Source of the DNA: Paenibacillus riograndensis SBR5
Lineage (GTDB): Bacteria; Bacillota; Bacilli; Paenibacillales; Paenibacillaceae
Direction of reading: 5' to 3'
NCBI RefSeq assembly: GCF_000981585.1
Contig: NZ_LN831776.1
Span: forward strand, 1,689,001 to 1,753,000
Length of the DNA: 64,000 nt
Below the pieces are notes generated by a model. It searched no databases. It saw nothing but the letters and a program-made list of their open reading frames with translations, and was not told the DNA's origin. Made by a program: the position numbers and the translations under genes. This document shows positions 1 to 9,004 of the stretch, one piece after another. Position 1 is the stretch's first letter. Each line of letters begins with the position of its first letter.

Positions 1-576
1 CCGATTGAGCAGCTTGCATCCCTGCGCATCATTCCGGGTCTGACGGTTATCCGTCCGGCTGACGGCAATGAAACTTCTGCAGCCTGGGCATATGCGATGG
101 AAAATACATCAAATCCGGTAGCGCTGGTGCTTACCCGCCAAAACCTGCCGATCCTGCAAGGCACCGTGGACGGAGTACGCGACAACATCAAACGCGGCGG
201 TTATGTGATTTCCGATTCCAAGAACGGAACACCACAGGCACAGATTATCGCAACAGGCTCTGAGGTTCAATTGGCCGTAAAAGCACAGGCCGCTCTTGCC
301 GAAGAAGGCATCGATGTCCGTGTCATCAGCTTGCCGAGCTGGGATCTGTTCGAGAAGCAGGATAAAGCTTACCGTGATTCCGTTATCCTCCCTGAGGTCA
401 AAGCCCGTCTGGCTATCGAAATGGCGCAGACCTTCGGCTGGGAACGTTACACTGGTGATCAGGGCGATATTCTTGGCATTACAACCTTCGGTGCTTCTGC
501 ACCTGGCGATACGGTAATCAAAGAATACGGCTTTACCGTAGAAAATGTAGTCAGCCGCGTCAAAGCCCTGCTATAA
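1..576 (+). CDS. tkt: Transketolase, C-terminal part (5' end outside window)
   Basis: The reading frame is open from base 1 and ends at a TAA at 574-576. The visible 191 residues contain the transketolase pyrimidine-domain end (PADGNETSAAW, then VALVLTRQNLP) and the C-terminal domain (ATGSEVQLA, VRVISLPSWDLFE, then TFGASAPGDTVIKEYGF). Transketolase is the thiamine-diphosphate enzyme that moves two-carbon units between sugar phosphates in the cytosolic pentose phosphate pathway. The first ATG visible here (97) is internal, because homology continues upstream of it. The gene is followed after 34 bases by ppnP. Only the start and the diphosphate-binding half are missing from view. Confidence 0.97.
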   Translation, partial: PIEQLASLRIIPGLTVIRPADGNETSAAWAYAMENTSNPVALVLTRQNLPILQGTVDGVRDNIKRGGYVISDSKNGTPQAQIIATGSEVQLAVKAQAALAEEGIDVRVISLPSWDLFEKQDKAYRDSVILPEVKARLAIEMAQTFGWERYTGDQGDILGITTFGASAPGDTVIKEYGFTVENVVSRVKALL

Positions 577-610
577 TAGACGGATTAAGGACAAAGGGGA
601 GAATGAGCAG

Positions 611-928
611 ATGAGTCAGTTCACCAACGCGACAATTCAAAAAGCAGCTAATATTTATTACGATGGAAAAGTTACCAGCCGCACGGTTACTTTGCAGGAT
701 AGCACTAAGGTGACGCTTGGCATCATGCTGCCTGGAGTATATGAGTTTGGTACGGAAGGTCCCGAGACGATGGAAATTCTGTCCGGCGAGCTGAAAGTAC
801 TGCTTCCCGGTACAGATGTCTGGAAAGAAATCAAAGGCACAGATACCTTTCACGTTCCCGGCAACTCCAAGTTTGCGCTGGAAGTATTTGCATTAACTGA
901 TTATTGCTGTTCTTACCCGGTTTTGTAA
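611..928 (+). CDS. ppnP: Pyrimidine/purine nucleoside phosphorylase PpnP (DUF1255)
   Basis: A 105-residue single-domain cupin of the PpnP family, slightly longer than the E. coli protein (94 residues). Shared motifs include VTLGIMLPGVYEF, PETMEILSGEL and the FHVPGNSKFALEV strand. E. coli PpnP phosphorolyses a broad set of nucleosides to the free base and (deoxy)ribose 1-phosphate, so it feeds nucleoside salvage. That fits its place just after transketolase, which handles the pentose phosphates released. The start at 611 has AAAGGGGAG about 8 bases upstream; an ATG at 603 is too close to that site. A strong terminator follows. Confidence 0.93.
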   Translation: MSQFTNATIQKAANIYYDGKVTSRTVTLQDSTKVTLGIMLPGVYEFGTEGPETMEILSGELKVLLPGTDVWKEIKGTDTFHVPGNSKFALEVFALTDYCCSYPVL

Positions 929-950
929 TTGAATCTTTAGGATGATATGA

Positions 951-986
951 TGTCCCGGCGGCTTTGGCTGCTGGGACACTTTTTTT
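951..986 (+). terminator. Rho-independent terminator after ppnP
   Basis: TGTCCCGGC and GCTGGGACA form a GC-rich stem around a short loop, followed by seven T residues. It closes the tkt-ppnP unit. Confidence 0.88.
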
Positions 987-1018
987 GATCACATAGATGA
1001 ATCTACCAATTATTAATA

Positions 1019-1048
1019 TTGACGGCTTAAGTTACGTTCTCATATACT
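1019..1048 (+). promoter_or_regulatory. Sigma-A-type promoter for the M14 carboxypeptidase
   Basis: TTGACG (1019-1024) and TATACT (1043-1048) are separated by 18 bases. It lies between the ppnP terminator and the carboxypeptidase start. Confidence 0.6.
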
Positions 1049-1091
1049 TCCACTAGCTACTAGAGAGATTAACACGTCTCAGGCAGATTGA

Positions 1092-2705
1092 ATGGGGGAT
1101 GGGAATGTGGTAAGGTTACGCTTTTGCAAGGAAATACATAAGGTTACGATTGTTTTTTTCAGTTTTATATTACTAGGTTCATTATTCATCATTACAGGAT
1201 CAGTACAGGCAGCGGCAAACATTGTGAACCCCAATCAGGTATATTCCTATACTGTGATGCAAAGGGATATTGAAAGATTAGTGAAGGAATATCCTGATCT
1301 GGTATCTACAGAATCGCTGGGACAAACTGCTTATGGACGGCAGCTGTGGGCGGTGAAGCTAGGCCGGGGAGAATCCGTGCTGTTTCTTAACGGGTCGCAT
1401 CATGCCAGAGAATGGATGACAAGTGCGTTGCTGATGAAAATGATCGATACATATGCCCAAGCCTATTACAGCAATGGAAAAATTGCGGATTATAACGTAC
1501 GAAGCTTATTGGACGAAGTCAGCATCTGGGTCGTTCCGATGGTAAACCCGGATGGTGTTACTTTATCCCAGCAGGGTACAGCGGGGCTGCCGGTGAATCT
1601 GGCCCAAACGCTGCGCCGGTATAACGGAAACAGCACTAATTTTAACCGCTGGAAAGCAAATATGCAGGGAATTGACCTTAACCGCCAATATCCGGCGAGA
1701 TGGACTACGATTCAGGATGCGGTCAAGTATCCCTGGTATCAGAACTACAAAGGACAGAAGCCGGGGCAAGCTCCTGAAGTGCAGATGATGATGGATTTTA
1801 CACATAAAGTTGATCCGGAAGTTACAATTTCCTACCATAGCTCCGGGGAAATCATATTTTGGCACTTCAATACTTTGAACAGCAATCTGGCCCGTGATAA
1901 AACCATGGCCCGGGCCCTTGGCAACCTGACGGGATACTCTCTGGTGATTCCACAGAAGAATCCTTCAGGCGGCGGTTATAAAGACTGGTTCATTCAGGAG
2001 TATGGCCGTCCCGGGTTTACGATTGAAATTGCTAATTATGCCGGTGAGAGCAGTGTTCCATTAAGGCAGTTTAGCGGAATCTGGTCTGAGAATAAGGAAG
2101 TTGGGCTTTATTCTGCGCTGCAGTCCTATTCGTTATGGCTGGGGAAACAGAAGATCCAATATCTGCAGCAAACCATGAGCCTGCTGGCAGGAACGGAACT
2201 CTATACTAAAATCGGGGCTGCAGCCGGCGGGACCACTCTACAGCCGCAAAATCTTCAGGTTATTGCACGGAAGGGCGACTGGTATCAGGTACAAGCAGAT
2301 AAAGGGCCGGGATGGATTCATCCCTCACCGGGAAAACTGGCAATCATCGAGGAGACTATGGCAACTGCTGAATTGAAAGTGAGCGCACCCGCTTATAAAT
2401 ATCCGGATGCCTTCTCTCCTAAGGTAACCGTTCTTACTCCGCAAACCGTCCAGGTATCGGGAAGATGGGGAACCTGGCTGTTAGCTTCGACCTCAGGCGG
2501 GCAGTGGTGGATTGACGGGCGAAAGGCAGAACTCAAATGGCCGGTAAAAGAGGAAGCTGCACAAAATACAACAACAGATGCCGATACAACGCATGCCGAT
2601 ACAACCGATGCTGATACAGCGGGAGCTGATACAACGGGTGCTGATACATCGGCCGATGTTGAGCAGCCCGGGCAAACACCGCCAGCTGCTGCAACTACTC
2701 CATAA
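1092..2705 (+). CDS. Secreted M14-family zinc carboxypeptidase with C-terminal SH3-like region and pentapeptide tail
   Basis: A 537-residue predicted exported metallopeptidase. A signal peptide (about residues 17-41, ending SVQA-AANI) is followed by a peptidase M14 domain. Visible motifs are the zinc ligand motif HxxE in SHHARE (about 102-107), NPDGV and DLNRQYP, the third zinc His in ISYHSSG, and the catalytic Glu in FTIEIANYAGES. M14 enzymes of this DL-endopeptidase/carboxypeptidase group trim peptides or peptidoglycan stem peptides outside the cell. A bacterial-SH3-like stretch (about residues 385-430, WYQVQADKGPGWIHPSPGKL) suggests wall binding. The last ~45 residues hold five ADTT-type pentapeptides from a 15-bp DNA repeat, then a Pro/Ala-rich end. 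Start is uncertain: a GTG at 1107 is better spaced from GGGGGATGGG. The exact substrate cannot be read from sequence. Confidence 0.9.
   Translation: MGDGNVVRLRFCKEIHKVTIVFFSFILLGSLFIITGSVQAAANIVNPNQVYSYTVMQRDIERLVKEYPDLVSTESLGQTAYGRQLWAVKLGRGESVLFLNGSHHAREWMTSALLMKMIDTYAQAYYSNGKIADYNVRSLLDEVSIWVVPMVNPDGVTLSQQGTAGLPVNLAQTLRRYNGNSTNFNRWKANMQGIDLNRQYPARWTTIQDAVKYPWYQNYKGQKPGQAPEVQMMMDFTHKVDPEVTISYHSSGEIIFWHFNTLNSNLARDKTMARALGNLTGYSLVIPQKNPSGGGYKDWFIQEYGRPGFTIEIANYAGESSVPLRQFSGIWSENKEVGLYSALQSYSLWLGKQKIQYLQQTMSLLAGTELYTKIGAAAGGTTLQPQNLQVIARKGDWYQVQADKGPGWIHPSPGKLAIIEETMATAELKVSAPAYKYPDAFSPKVTVLTPQTVQVSGRWGTWLLASTSGGQWWIDGRKAELKWPVKEEAAQNTTTDADTTHADTTDADTAGADTTGADTSADVEQPGQTPPAAATTP
2575..2655 (+). 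repeat. 15-bp in-frame tandem repeat in the carboxypeptidase tail
   Basis: About five copies of a GATGCNGATACAACG-type unit encode Asp/Gly-Ala-Asp-Thr-Thr pentapeptides. Reading frame is kept. Copy number could vary by slippage without inactivating the enzyme. Confidence 0.85.
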
Positions 2706-2738
2706 ACCGCAAACAATTTCATAATGGATGTATCTCTA

Positions 2739-2766
2739 GAGTCCTGCTATTAGCGGGCTCTTTTTG
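2739..2766 (+). terminator. Rho-independent terminator after the carboxypeptidase
   Basis: GAGTCCTGC and GCGGGCTC pair (with one G-T) around TATTA and are followed by TTTTTGTTTT. Confidence 0.8.
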
Positions 2767-2887
2767 TTTTAATGTATACAATATATGCTGAGCGCTGCAT
2801 TGCATCCTTCCATTTCTTGCTGAAAGGGGACCCGCTATCTTTGGAGGAACATGAAGCCGCGTTTAATTGTTATGCATGTATGTGTAC

Positions 2888-2916
2888 TTGCCAGTCAAAC
2901 CGAAATTTGTTATTCT
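2888..2916 (+). promoter_or_regulatory. Sigma-A-type promoter for the alpha/beta hydrolase
   Basis: TTGCCA, a 17-base spacer, then TATTCT. The predicted start lies about 85 bases before the chosen start codon. Confidence 0.55.
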
Positions 2917-3007
2917 GTAATAAGAACATATGTTTGTGATTGTGGAAAATATTATTTCTTTCAATTGTTTTGGTCCTAATATTTCAGATGTGCGTAGGAG
3001 TGAGATC

Positions 3008-3829
3008 ATGCTGTATTCGGATAACTACATAACGTTTAACTATGAAGAGGCCGGAGAGGGCAAGCCGATGCTGATCCTTCACGGTAACGGCCCGGATCAC
3101 CGGATGATGATGAGCTGTATGGAACCTCTATTCTCCAGTCAAGACCAATATAGGCGGATCTACGTTGATTTGCCTGGGATGGGAATGTCACCTGCCGCAG
3201 AATGGATCCGTTCTTCGGATGATATGCTGCGTGCGGTCAAGATGATGATTGAAGCGTTAATACCCAATGAACGTTTTCTTCTTGTGGGCCAATCTTACGG
3301 CGGCTATTTGGCAAGAGGACTGCTGGGAGAATATGCGGAGCTAATCGATGGCTTGTTTCTGCTCTGTCCCTGTGTAATTGCTGAATCCTCCAAAAGGGAG
3401 CTTCCGCCGCACCAGGTGATGGTCCAGGATGCTGAATTGCTGAAAGAGCTGAGTGCAGCGGACAGGGAGGAATTCATCTCCATTGCAGTTGTGCAGGATA
3501 GAACTGTATGGGAGCGGTTCAGCCGTGAGATACTATGCGGCCTCCAACTGGCGGATGAAGCCTTCATGGAGCGGATAAAAGCGGACGGTGGCTATCCCTT
3601 CAGCTTTGAGGCAGATGCTATTGCTCCCTTTGAGAAGCCAAGTCTGATCATAACAGGAAGGCAAGATTCAATGACAGGATATAAGGATGTCTGGAAGCTA
3701 TTGGATTTCTTGCCGCACGCGACGTTTGCAGTTCTGGACCGTGCCGGTCATAATCTGCATCTGGAGCAAGAGGAGCTGTTTAAGGCTATGGCAAAAGAAT
3801 GGCTCTCAAGAGTAAGCAATGAGACCTGA
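3008..3829 (+). CDS. Alpha/beta hydrolase
   Basis: A 273-residue cytosolic alpha/beta-hydrolase fold protein. The oxyanion-hole motif appears as LILHGNGPDH, the nucleophile elbow as VGQSYGGYLARG (Ser of GxSxG), the acid probably in ITGRQDSMTGY, and the catalytic His in DRAGHNLHLEQ near the C-terminus. The architecture is that of small esterases and lactonases; the substrate cannot be assigned. The start at 3008 is chosen because TAGGAG lies 7 bases upstream. The longer frame from 2930 adds 26 hydrophobic, non-homologous residues and has no ribosome binding site. It is monocistronic and convergent with the following acetyltransferase. Confidence 0.88.
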   Translation: MLYSDNYITFNYEEAGEGKPMLILHGNGPDHRMMMSCMEPLFSSQDQYRRIYVDLPGMGMSPAAEWIRSSDDMLRAVKMMIEALIPNERFLLVGQSYGGYLARGLLGEYAELIDGLFLLCPCVIAESSKRELPPHQVMVQDAELLKELSAADREEFISIAVVQDRTVWERFSREILCGLQLADEAFMERIKADGGYPFSFEADAIAPFEKPSLIITGRQDSMTGYKDVWKLLDFLPHATFAVLDRAGHNLHLEQEELFKAMAKEWLSRVSNET

Positions 3830-3849
3830 ACATCAGCTAAGTCGGAACA

Positions 3850-4332
3850 TCAGTCTGAATGCTGCGCCGTTCGTTCATATTGAATAAGCGTTATGCCGCT
3901 TTCCTCGATTTGAACTTCAGCGGTCTGCACAAAGCCCAGCTTCTTATAGAAGTAGTGGTTCCTGACCGCCCAGGATGGGGTGTCCAGTGTCCATTTATGC
4001 GCGTTAGGGAAAGTGCTGAATAAGAAATGAAAGACATCCTGGCCAAAGCCCCGGTTCTGATGCAGCGGGTCAATAAAGATTCGGCCCAGATGATATTCCT
4101 GTCCATCCGGTGAAGGGAAAACTATCATTCCGCCGATGATGTGCCCATCAGCAATCAGCTTGTAGTACAGGCCTTTTTCCATCATTTCACTCTGCCACGA
4201 ACTGGAGCTGTATCCTGGAGGCCCGTCTTCTTCTTTGTTCTGGAACCGGCGCGCATCTTCATCGAAGGTTCTTTTTTGGATTTCCGCCAACAGGTCAGCA
4301 TCCTGGGGTTCGGCTATAAGAATGGACAGCAT
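3850..4332 (-). CDS. GNAT family N-acetyltransferase
   Basis: A 160-residue single-domain GCN5-related acetyltransferase that would transfer acetyl from acetyl-CoA to an amine. The conserved block LGRIFIDPLHQNRGFGQDVFHFL matches motif A (the Q/RxxGxG/A CoA pyrophosphate loop appears as QNRGFGQD), and NHYFYKKLGFV is the family's C-terminal motif. A clear AGGAGG precedes the ATG. The substrate is unknown. It is transcribed toward the hydrolase with only 20 bases between the stop codons. Confidence 0.9.
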   Translation of the reverse strand: MLSILIAEPQDADLLAEIQKRTFDEDARRFQNKEEDGPPGYSSSSWQSEMMEKGLYYKLIADGHIIGGMIVFPSPDGQEYHLGRIFIDPLHQNRGFGQDVFHFLFSTFPNAHKWTLDTPSWAVRNHYFYKKLGFVQTAEVQIEESGITLIQYERTAQHSD

Positions 4333-4443
4333 GTAATGGTCCTCCTTGGTGTTTTAGGTAAATTTCCATTTGTTGTTCTGGTGAAGGTAAATGGCCGAAG
4401 CATCCGGTTGGGCAGATCAACCGCTGCGGCTTCTGCAGCAGAA

Positions 4444-4469
4444 GACGCAGCCTACACTGCGGCTGCGTC
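4444..4469 (-). terminator. Hairpin downstream of the beta-hydroxyacid dehydrogenase
   Basis: A perfect 9-bp stem (GACGCAGCC / GGCTGCGTC) lies about 45 bases after the minus-strand dehydrogenase stop. There is no T tract, so its role as a terminator is uncertain. Confidence 0.4.
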
Positions 4470-4515
4470 CGATTTCACTTTGCTTGGGTTTTAACTTAGA
4501 CGGGGGTTCGGGAGC

Positions 4516-5418
4516 CTACTCCTTGGCTGCGTCCCCGCCGATCTTCTGGCCAATCCATTCCTCATAGGATTTGACCACTGCAGACAGATCCTCATCCCCA
4601 TAGCCGTGGTTGTACCCGGCCTGGAACATGCTTTTGGCCACACCAAGCATGGGGGAAGGCACGCCTGCGGAGTCGCTGAGCGAGGAGGCCAGCTTGAGGT
4701 CCTTCAGCATCAGCGCAAGGGAGAACTGGTTGCTGAAATCATTGTCTATGATCTTCTGGCCTTTCAGTTCGGCTTGTTTGCTGCCAGCCGACCCGTTCTT
4801 CACCAGCTCCAGGAACTTGTCTGCGGGCACGCCCGACTTCACGGCGATGGAGAAGCCTTCGGCGAGCGCGACATTATGAATGCCGACCATGGCGTTGTGG
4901 GCCAGCTTAGCGACAGCGCCGCTGCCGTTGCCGCCCATATGAAGGAGCAGCCTGCCCATGGAGTCGAAGATATCACGGTGCTGATCTATGACCCCGGCGC
5001 TGCCGCCAACCATGAACACCAGCGTGCCTTCGATGGCCGCAGGTTTGCTGCCGGTTACCGGCGCATCCAGGAAACTGCCGCCCCGCTCCTCCACGGCTGC
5101 GGCAATTTCCTTGGCCAAGCCGGGGGAAATCGTGCTGGAATCCACAACCGTTGTCCCCGGCTTAAGGACAGCCAGGATGCCGCCGGTGCCGTAGAACACT
5201 TCACGGATGGAATCATCGTTGCTGATCATGGTAATAATAACATCCTTGCCTTCGGCGGCATGTTGCGGTGTTGCAGCCACCCGGGCACCCTCTGCTCTCA
5301 GAGGTTCACTTCTGCTTGCTGTCCGGTTGTACACGGTAACCTCAAATCCGCTGCGCAGCAGGTTGGAAGCCATAGGTGCCCCCATCGTTCCGAGTCCGAT
5401 AAAGCCGATCTGTTTCAT
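4516..5418 (-). CDS. NAD(P)-dependent beta-hydroxyacid dehydrogenase (3-hydroxyisobutyrate dehydrogenase family)
   Basis: A 300-residue cytosolic oxidoreductase. The N-terminal Rossmann fold starts with IGFIGLGTMGAPMASNLL, the family signature. The substrate-binding motif is DAPVTGSKPAAIEGTL, and the catalytic Lys region is GSGAVAKLAHNAMVG. The family includes 3-hydroxyisobutyrate, tartronate semialdehyde and glyoxylate/succinic semialdehyde reductases. The sequence cannot discriminate between them, although VYNRTASRSEPL (Arg after the second strand) suggests NADP preference. Gene is alone, divergent from pgi, with its promoter region in the 250 bases before pgi. Confidence 0.9.
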   Translation of the reverse strand: MKQIGFIGLGTMGAPMASNLLRSGFEVTVYNRTASRSEPLRAEGARVAATPQHAAEGKDVIITMISNDDSIREVFYGTGGILAVLKPGTTVVDSSTISPGLAKEIAAAVEERGGSFLDAPVTGSKPAAIEGTLVFMVGGSAGVIDQHRDIFDSMGRLLLHMGGNGSGAVAKLAHNAMVGIHNVALAEGFSIAVKSGVPADKFLELVKNGSAGSKQAELKGQKIIDNDFSNQFSLALMLKDLKLASSLSDSAGVPSPMLGVAKSMFQAGYNHGYGDEDLSAVVKSYEEWIGQKIGGDAAKE

Positions 5419-5575
5419 TCCGTTTCCACCTTCGCTCTTTGAAATTGCGTGCTTTTATATATTCTATCACGGCACCCTGGCTTGTTCCACAAAACGGTCC
5501 ATTGTGCGGTGCAGCAAGCGTTTCCACGAAACTTCCGAAAACATGGTTCAAAAGCCCGGGATGTGCCTAATGACC

Positions 5576-5604
5576 TTGCCAGTCAAGGCAAATTAAAGTA
5601 TCCT
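5576..5604 (+). promoter_or_regulatory. Sigma-A-type promoter for pgi
   Basis: TTGCCA, 17 bases, TATCCT, about 60 bases upstream of the pgi start codon. Confidence 0.55.
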
Positions 5605-5667
5605 AATTATAAAGTTGTAACAAACGGTGTCAAATCCAAAGAGATAAACAGGAGGTAACCATTACCG

Positions 5668-7023
5668 ATGTCCAAGAAGATTAATTTTGACTACACCAAA
5701 GCTCTCTCCTTCTTCAGCCAGCATGAGATTGACTACTTTGCCGCTCCGGTGAAGCTGGCCCACGAGCAGCTTCATAACAAGAGCGGAGCAGGCTCCGACT
5801 ACCTGGGCTGGATCGATCTGCCTAAGGCTTATGACAAGGAAGAGTTCGCCCGGATCCAGCAGGCGGCCAAGAAGATTCAGAGCGATTCCGATGTGCTTAT
5901 CGTTATCGGTATCGGCGGCTCTTATCTGGGTGCGCGTGCAGCAATTGAGGCGCTCTCGCATTCCTTCTACAACAACCTTTCCAAGGACAAACGCAAAACA
6001 CCGGAAGTTTATTTTGCAGGGAACAACATCAGCTCTACATATATCACACACCTGCTTGACCTTGTAGAAGGCAAAGACTTCTCCGTGAACGTCATTTCCA
6101 AATCCGGTACAACTACTGAACCGGCTATCGCTTTCCGTATCTTCCGCGCAGCGCTGGAGAAGAAATATGGCAAAGAAGAGGCACGCAAGCGTATCTACGC
6201 TACCACCGACAAGGAAAAAGGCGCACTCAAGAAGCTTGCCAATGAAGAAGGCTATGAGTCGTTCATTATCCCTGACGATGTAGGCGGACGCTACTCGGTG
6301 TTGACACCGGTAGGACTTCTGCCGATCGCTGTAGCGGGAATCAACATTGAAGAAATGATGCAAGGGGCCGCAGCCGCAGCGGATGAGTTCAACAACCCGG
6401 ATGTGGCTACCAACCAGAGCTATCAATATGCAGCTGTCCGCAATGCCTTGTACCGCAAGGGCAAAACAACAGAAATCCTCGTTAACTACGAGCCTTCCCT
6501 GCACTTTGTATCCGAATGGTGGAAGCAATTGTACGGCGAAAGCGAAGGCAAGGATTTCAAGGGCATCTATCCATCCTCCGTTGACTTCTCTACGGATCTG
6601 CACTCCATGGGCCAATTCATTCAAGAGGGGAACCGCAACATTTTTGAAACGGTGATCCAGGTTGAAAAGGTCCAGCATGAAATTTCGATCGAGAATGATC
6701 CGGATGATCTGGACGGCCTGAACTTCCTGACCGGCAAAACCATGGATTTTGTCAACAAAAAAGCGTTCCAGGGCACAATGCTGGCCCACACAGACGGACA
6801 AGTTCCGAACCTGATTGTGACCATCCCGGATCAGACGCCTTATACCTTCGGGTACCTGGTGTACTTCTTTGAAAAAGCCTGCGGTATCAGCGGATACCTG
6901 CTGGGCGTCAACCCATTCGACCAACCGGGTGTAGAAGCATACAAGAAGAACATGTTCGCCCTGCTCGGCAAACCGGGCTACGAGAAACAAAAGGCAGAGC
7001 TCGAAGCCAGACTTACCGAATAA
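5668..7023 (+). CDS. pgi: Glucose-6-phosphate isomerase
   Basis: A 451-residue phosphoglucose isomerase of the short Firmicute type, interconverting glucose 6-phosphate and fructose 6-phosphate in glycolysis. Family signatures are [18 protein letters not shown], the sugar-phosphate loop [31 protein letters not shown] and the C-terminal motif [32 protein letters not shown]. The length matches the Bacillus enzyme and nothing is missing. AGGAGG lies 11 bases upstream of the ATG. It is monocistronic. Confidence 0.97.
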   Translation: MSKKINFDYTKALSFFSQHEIDYFAAPVKLAHEQLHNKSGAGSDYLGWIDLPKAYDKEEFARIQQAAKKIQSDSDVLIVIGIGGSYLGARAAIEALSHSFYNNLSKDKRKTPEVYFAGNNISSTYITHLLDLVEGKDFSVNVISKSGTTTEPAIAFRIFRAALEKKYGKEEARKRIYATTDKEKGALKKLANEEGYESFIIPDDVGGRYSVLTPVGLLPIAVAGINIEEMMQGAAAAADEFNNPDVATNQSYQYAAVRNALYRKGKTTEILVNYEPSLHFVSEWWKQLYGESEGKDFKGIYPSSVDFSTDLHSMGQFIQEGNRNIFETVIQVEKVQHEISIENDPDDLDGLNFLTGKTMDFVNKKAFQGTMLAHTDGQVPNLIVTIPDQTPYTFGYLVYFFEKACGISGYLLGVNPFDQPGVEAYKKNMFALLGKPGYEKQKAELEARLTE

Positions 7024-7066
7024 CATTGCCGGACACCGCAGATCATTCATACTAGTATAGCCACCA

Positions 7067-7106
7067 GGGAGCAGACCAGAGGTAATCCATACCATGGCCT
7101 GCTCCT
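7067..7106 (+). terminator. Possible terminator hairpin after pgi
   Basis: GGAGCAG and CTGCTCC bracket a partly paired interior. There is no T tract after it, only AATATATATC. Confidence 0.35.
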
Positions 7107-7147
7107 AATATATATCATGATATTATTTGGATGTAAGGAATGGAATA

Positions 7148-7783
7148 ATGATGCTGGAACAATACCGGACGGTGCGCTCTCCCGGTTCCCGGGAAGTCGT
7201 AATCCGTAAGTCACGCTTCATCGGCCACGTAATGCCGGTGGAGACCGAAGAAGAAGCGGTGCAATTTATCGAGAACATCAAGAAGCAGCATTGGAATGCC
7301 ACACATAACTGCTCTGCATATATGATTGGCGAGCGGGACGAGATCCAGAGACAGTCGGATGACGGGGAGCCGAGTGGAACGGCCGGTAAACCGATTTTGG
7401 AGGTAATTCGCAGCCAAAACGTTAAAAATGTCGCAATTGTTGTTACCCGTTATTTCGGAGGCATTATGCTGGGCGCAGGCGGATTAATCCGGGCCTATAC
7501 GGACGGCGCTGTCCTGGCACTCGAAGCTGGAGAAGTAATCACCCGTGTGCTGAGGCGTGAGGTATTTGTGGAAATTGACTATACCTGGCTGGGCAAGGTT
7601 GAGAATGAGCTTAGAGGAAGAGGCATACAGACTGGTGAAACTTTGTTTACGGATAAAGTTACGCTGCTGTGTCTGCCGCGCAATGATGAGGGAGACGCAT
7701 TTATGGCATGGATAACGGATCTTACCCAGGGGCAAGCGCTGGTTACAGAAGGGCGGCGGCTTTACTACAGCGAAGGGGAATAA
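7148..7783 (+). CDS. yigZ: YigZ/IMPACT family protein (YvyE homologue)
   Basis: About 211 residues with an N-terminal IMPACT (UPF0029) domain and a C-terminal DUF1949 domain. Recognisable blocks are KSRFIGHVMPVETEEEA, HNCSAYMIG, DDGEPSGTAGKPILEVI and VTRYFGGIMLGAGGLIRAYTDG. The family is widespread and structurally ribosome/translation-factor-like; its biochemical role in bacteria is not established. The start at 7148 (or 7151) is preferred over ATG 7127 because TAAGGAA lies just upstream. The stop is 3 bases from the next gene, so the two are probably co-transcribed. Confidence 0.9.
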   Translation: MMLEQYRTVRSPGSREVVIRKSRFIGHVMPVETEEEAVQFIENIKKQHWNATHNCSAYMIGERDEIQRQSDDGEPSGTAGKPILEVIRSQNVKNVAIVVTRYFGGIMLGAGGLIRAYTDGAVLALEAGEVITRVLRREVFVEIDYTWLGKVENELRGRGIQTGETLFTDKVTLLCLPRNDEGDAFMAWITDLTQGQALVTEGRRLYYSEGE

Positions 7784-7786
7784 GAT

Positions 7787-8368
7787 ATGGCAAGAAGAGC
7801 AGTCGAGCAGGAGTTGTCGAGGGAAAGAATTTTGGAAGCGGCCAGGCATTTGTTCATTACCAAAGGATACCGGGCCATATCGATGCGCAGCATTGGCCAG
7901 CATCTGGGGTACAGCCATGGGTCGCTCTATTATCATTTCAAAGAGAAGGCGGAGCTATTCTACGCCATTGTTGTCGAGGATTTCAATCATGTCGCCACAT
8001 TGCTGAATCAGGTTATGCATACGCCGCCTGAACCGGGAATGACGCGGGTGGAACAGCTGATTCTGGAATTTATCCGGTTTGGACTGGATCATCCTTATCA
8101 GTACGAGATTATGTTCATGATCCGCGACGAAGAGCTTCTGGCTTATTGCCGTGCGGAACAGGGCCGATGTTTTGAGTTATTCGCAAGCATTGTGCGTTCG
8201 CACATGAAAGAAGAGGGTTATGTATCCGAGGACTGGCAGAGCATACCGCTCACCTTGTTCTTGTCCGCACACGGTTTTATTTCTTATTATATTCAGGATA
8301 AAGTATCGTTCGAGGATGTCAGACAGGCAGCTGTTATGCATGTCAAGGTATTAAGCCGCAGTTTATAG
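7787..8368 (+). CDS. TetR/AcrR family transcriptional regulator
   Basis: A 193-residue regulator with an N-terminal TetR helix-turn-helix: RERILEAARHLFITKGYRAISMRSIGQHLGYSHGSLYYHFKEKAELF (about residues 12-58). The C-terminal ligand domain resembles those of the TetR_C_33 type (LEFIRFGLDHPYQYEIMF). TetR proteins normally repress a neighbouring gene until a small molecule binds. Here the only close partner is the upstream YigZ gene, so the target is unclear. AAGGGGAA lies before the start. A terminator follows. Confidence 0.9.
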   Translation: MARRAVEQELSRERILEAARHLFITKGYRAISMRSIGQHLGYSHGSLYYHFKEKAELFYAIVVEDFNHVATLLNQVMHTPPEPGMTRVEQLILEFIRFGLDHPYQYEIMFMIRDEELLAYCRAEQGRCFELFASIVRSHMKEEGYVSEDWQSIPLTLFLSAHGFISYYIQDKVSFEDVRQAAVMHVKVLSRSL

Positions 8369-8458
8369 ACGCTGTGTTTTTTTTAACATTTCTCGGTTTA
8401 GCGCGTTGCATTGGTATAACTTTGAATGGTGAAAGTGTGAAGAGATTTATCCTTGTTA

Positions 8459-8494
8459 TAAAAGACGGCCCCGCAAGAAGTGGCCGTCTTTTTG
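8459..8494. terminator. Bidirectional terminator
   Basis: AAAAGACGGCC and GGCCGTCTTTTT form an 11-bp stem. It serves the TetR gene on the plus strand and the converging yjbQ on the minus strand. Confidence 0.88.
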
Positions 8495-8540
8495 CTGCAG
8501 CAAGGGCTATGTTATAGAAGCGGCACGTGAGTACGTAAGT

Positions 8541-8942
8541 TTAGCCTTCTATAATCTTCAGATAACATTGCCGGCGTCTCGGCCCGTCAAATTCGCAGAA
8601 GTAAATGCCCTGCCAGCGGCCCAGCAGCAGTGCGCCCTCATGGATGATGATGCTCTGGGAGGGGCCGACAGTGATGGATTTCAGGTGAGAAGCCGTATTG
8701 CCTTCCGCGTGGCGGTATTTGGGATGCTCCCAAGGATAAACCTCGTCAAGCCGCATCAGCACATCATGTTTGACGTCCGGGTCAGCATTTTCATTAATAG
8801 CTATTCCCGCAGTGGTGTGCGGGCAGTATACAATGATGATGCCATTCTGAACACCGCTTTTTTTGACATAGGAAATGACTTCTCTGGTGATGTCCCGCAG
8901 CTCATCCCGTTTGCTGGTACTGATCTCCATGGTGTGCAGCAT
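8541..8942 (-). CDS. yjbQ: YjbQ family protein (UPF0047)
   Basis: A 133-residue single-domain protein. Family motifs are GIIIVYCPHTTAGIAINENADPDV, AEGNTASHLKSITVGPSQSIIIHEGALLLGRWQGIYFCEFDGPRRR. The E. coli member has weak thiamine-phosphate synthase activity when overproduced, but the physiological role is not settled. His residues in PHTTAG and ASH probably bind a metal. The start at 8942 follows AGAGGGGA; the frame extends further to 9017, but that extension runs over the divergent promoter and lacks family similarity. Confidence 0.88.
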   Translation of the reverse strand: MLHTMEISTSKRDELRDITREVISYVKKSGVQNGIIIVYCPHTTAGIAINENADPDVKHDVLMRLDEVYPWEHPKYRHAEGNTASHLKSITVGPSQSIIIHEGALLLGRWQGIYFCEFDGPRRRQCYLKIIEG

Positions 8943-9004
8943 AATGTTATCCCCTCTCTTTACAATAAATATACTATAGTTTACCCCAAATCGAACGAAA
9001 GTAA

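Noticed and set aside
5662..7095. 477-codon minus-strand frame
   Set aside because: It is the antisense shadow of pgi, which has full family motifs on the plus strand.
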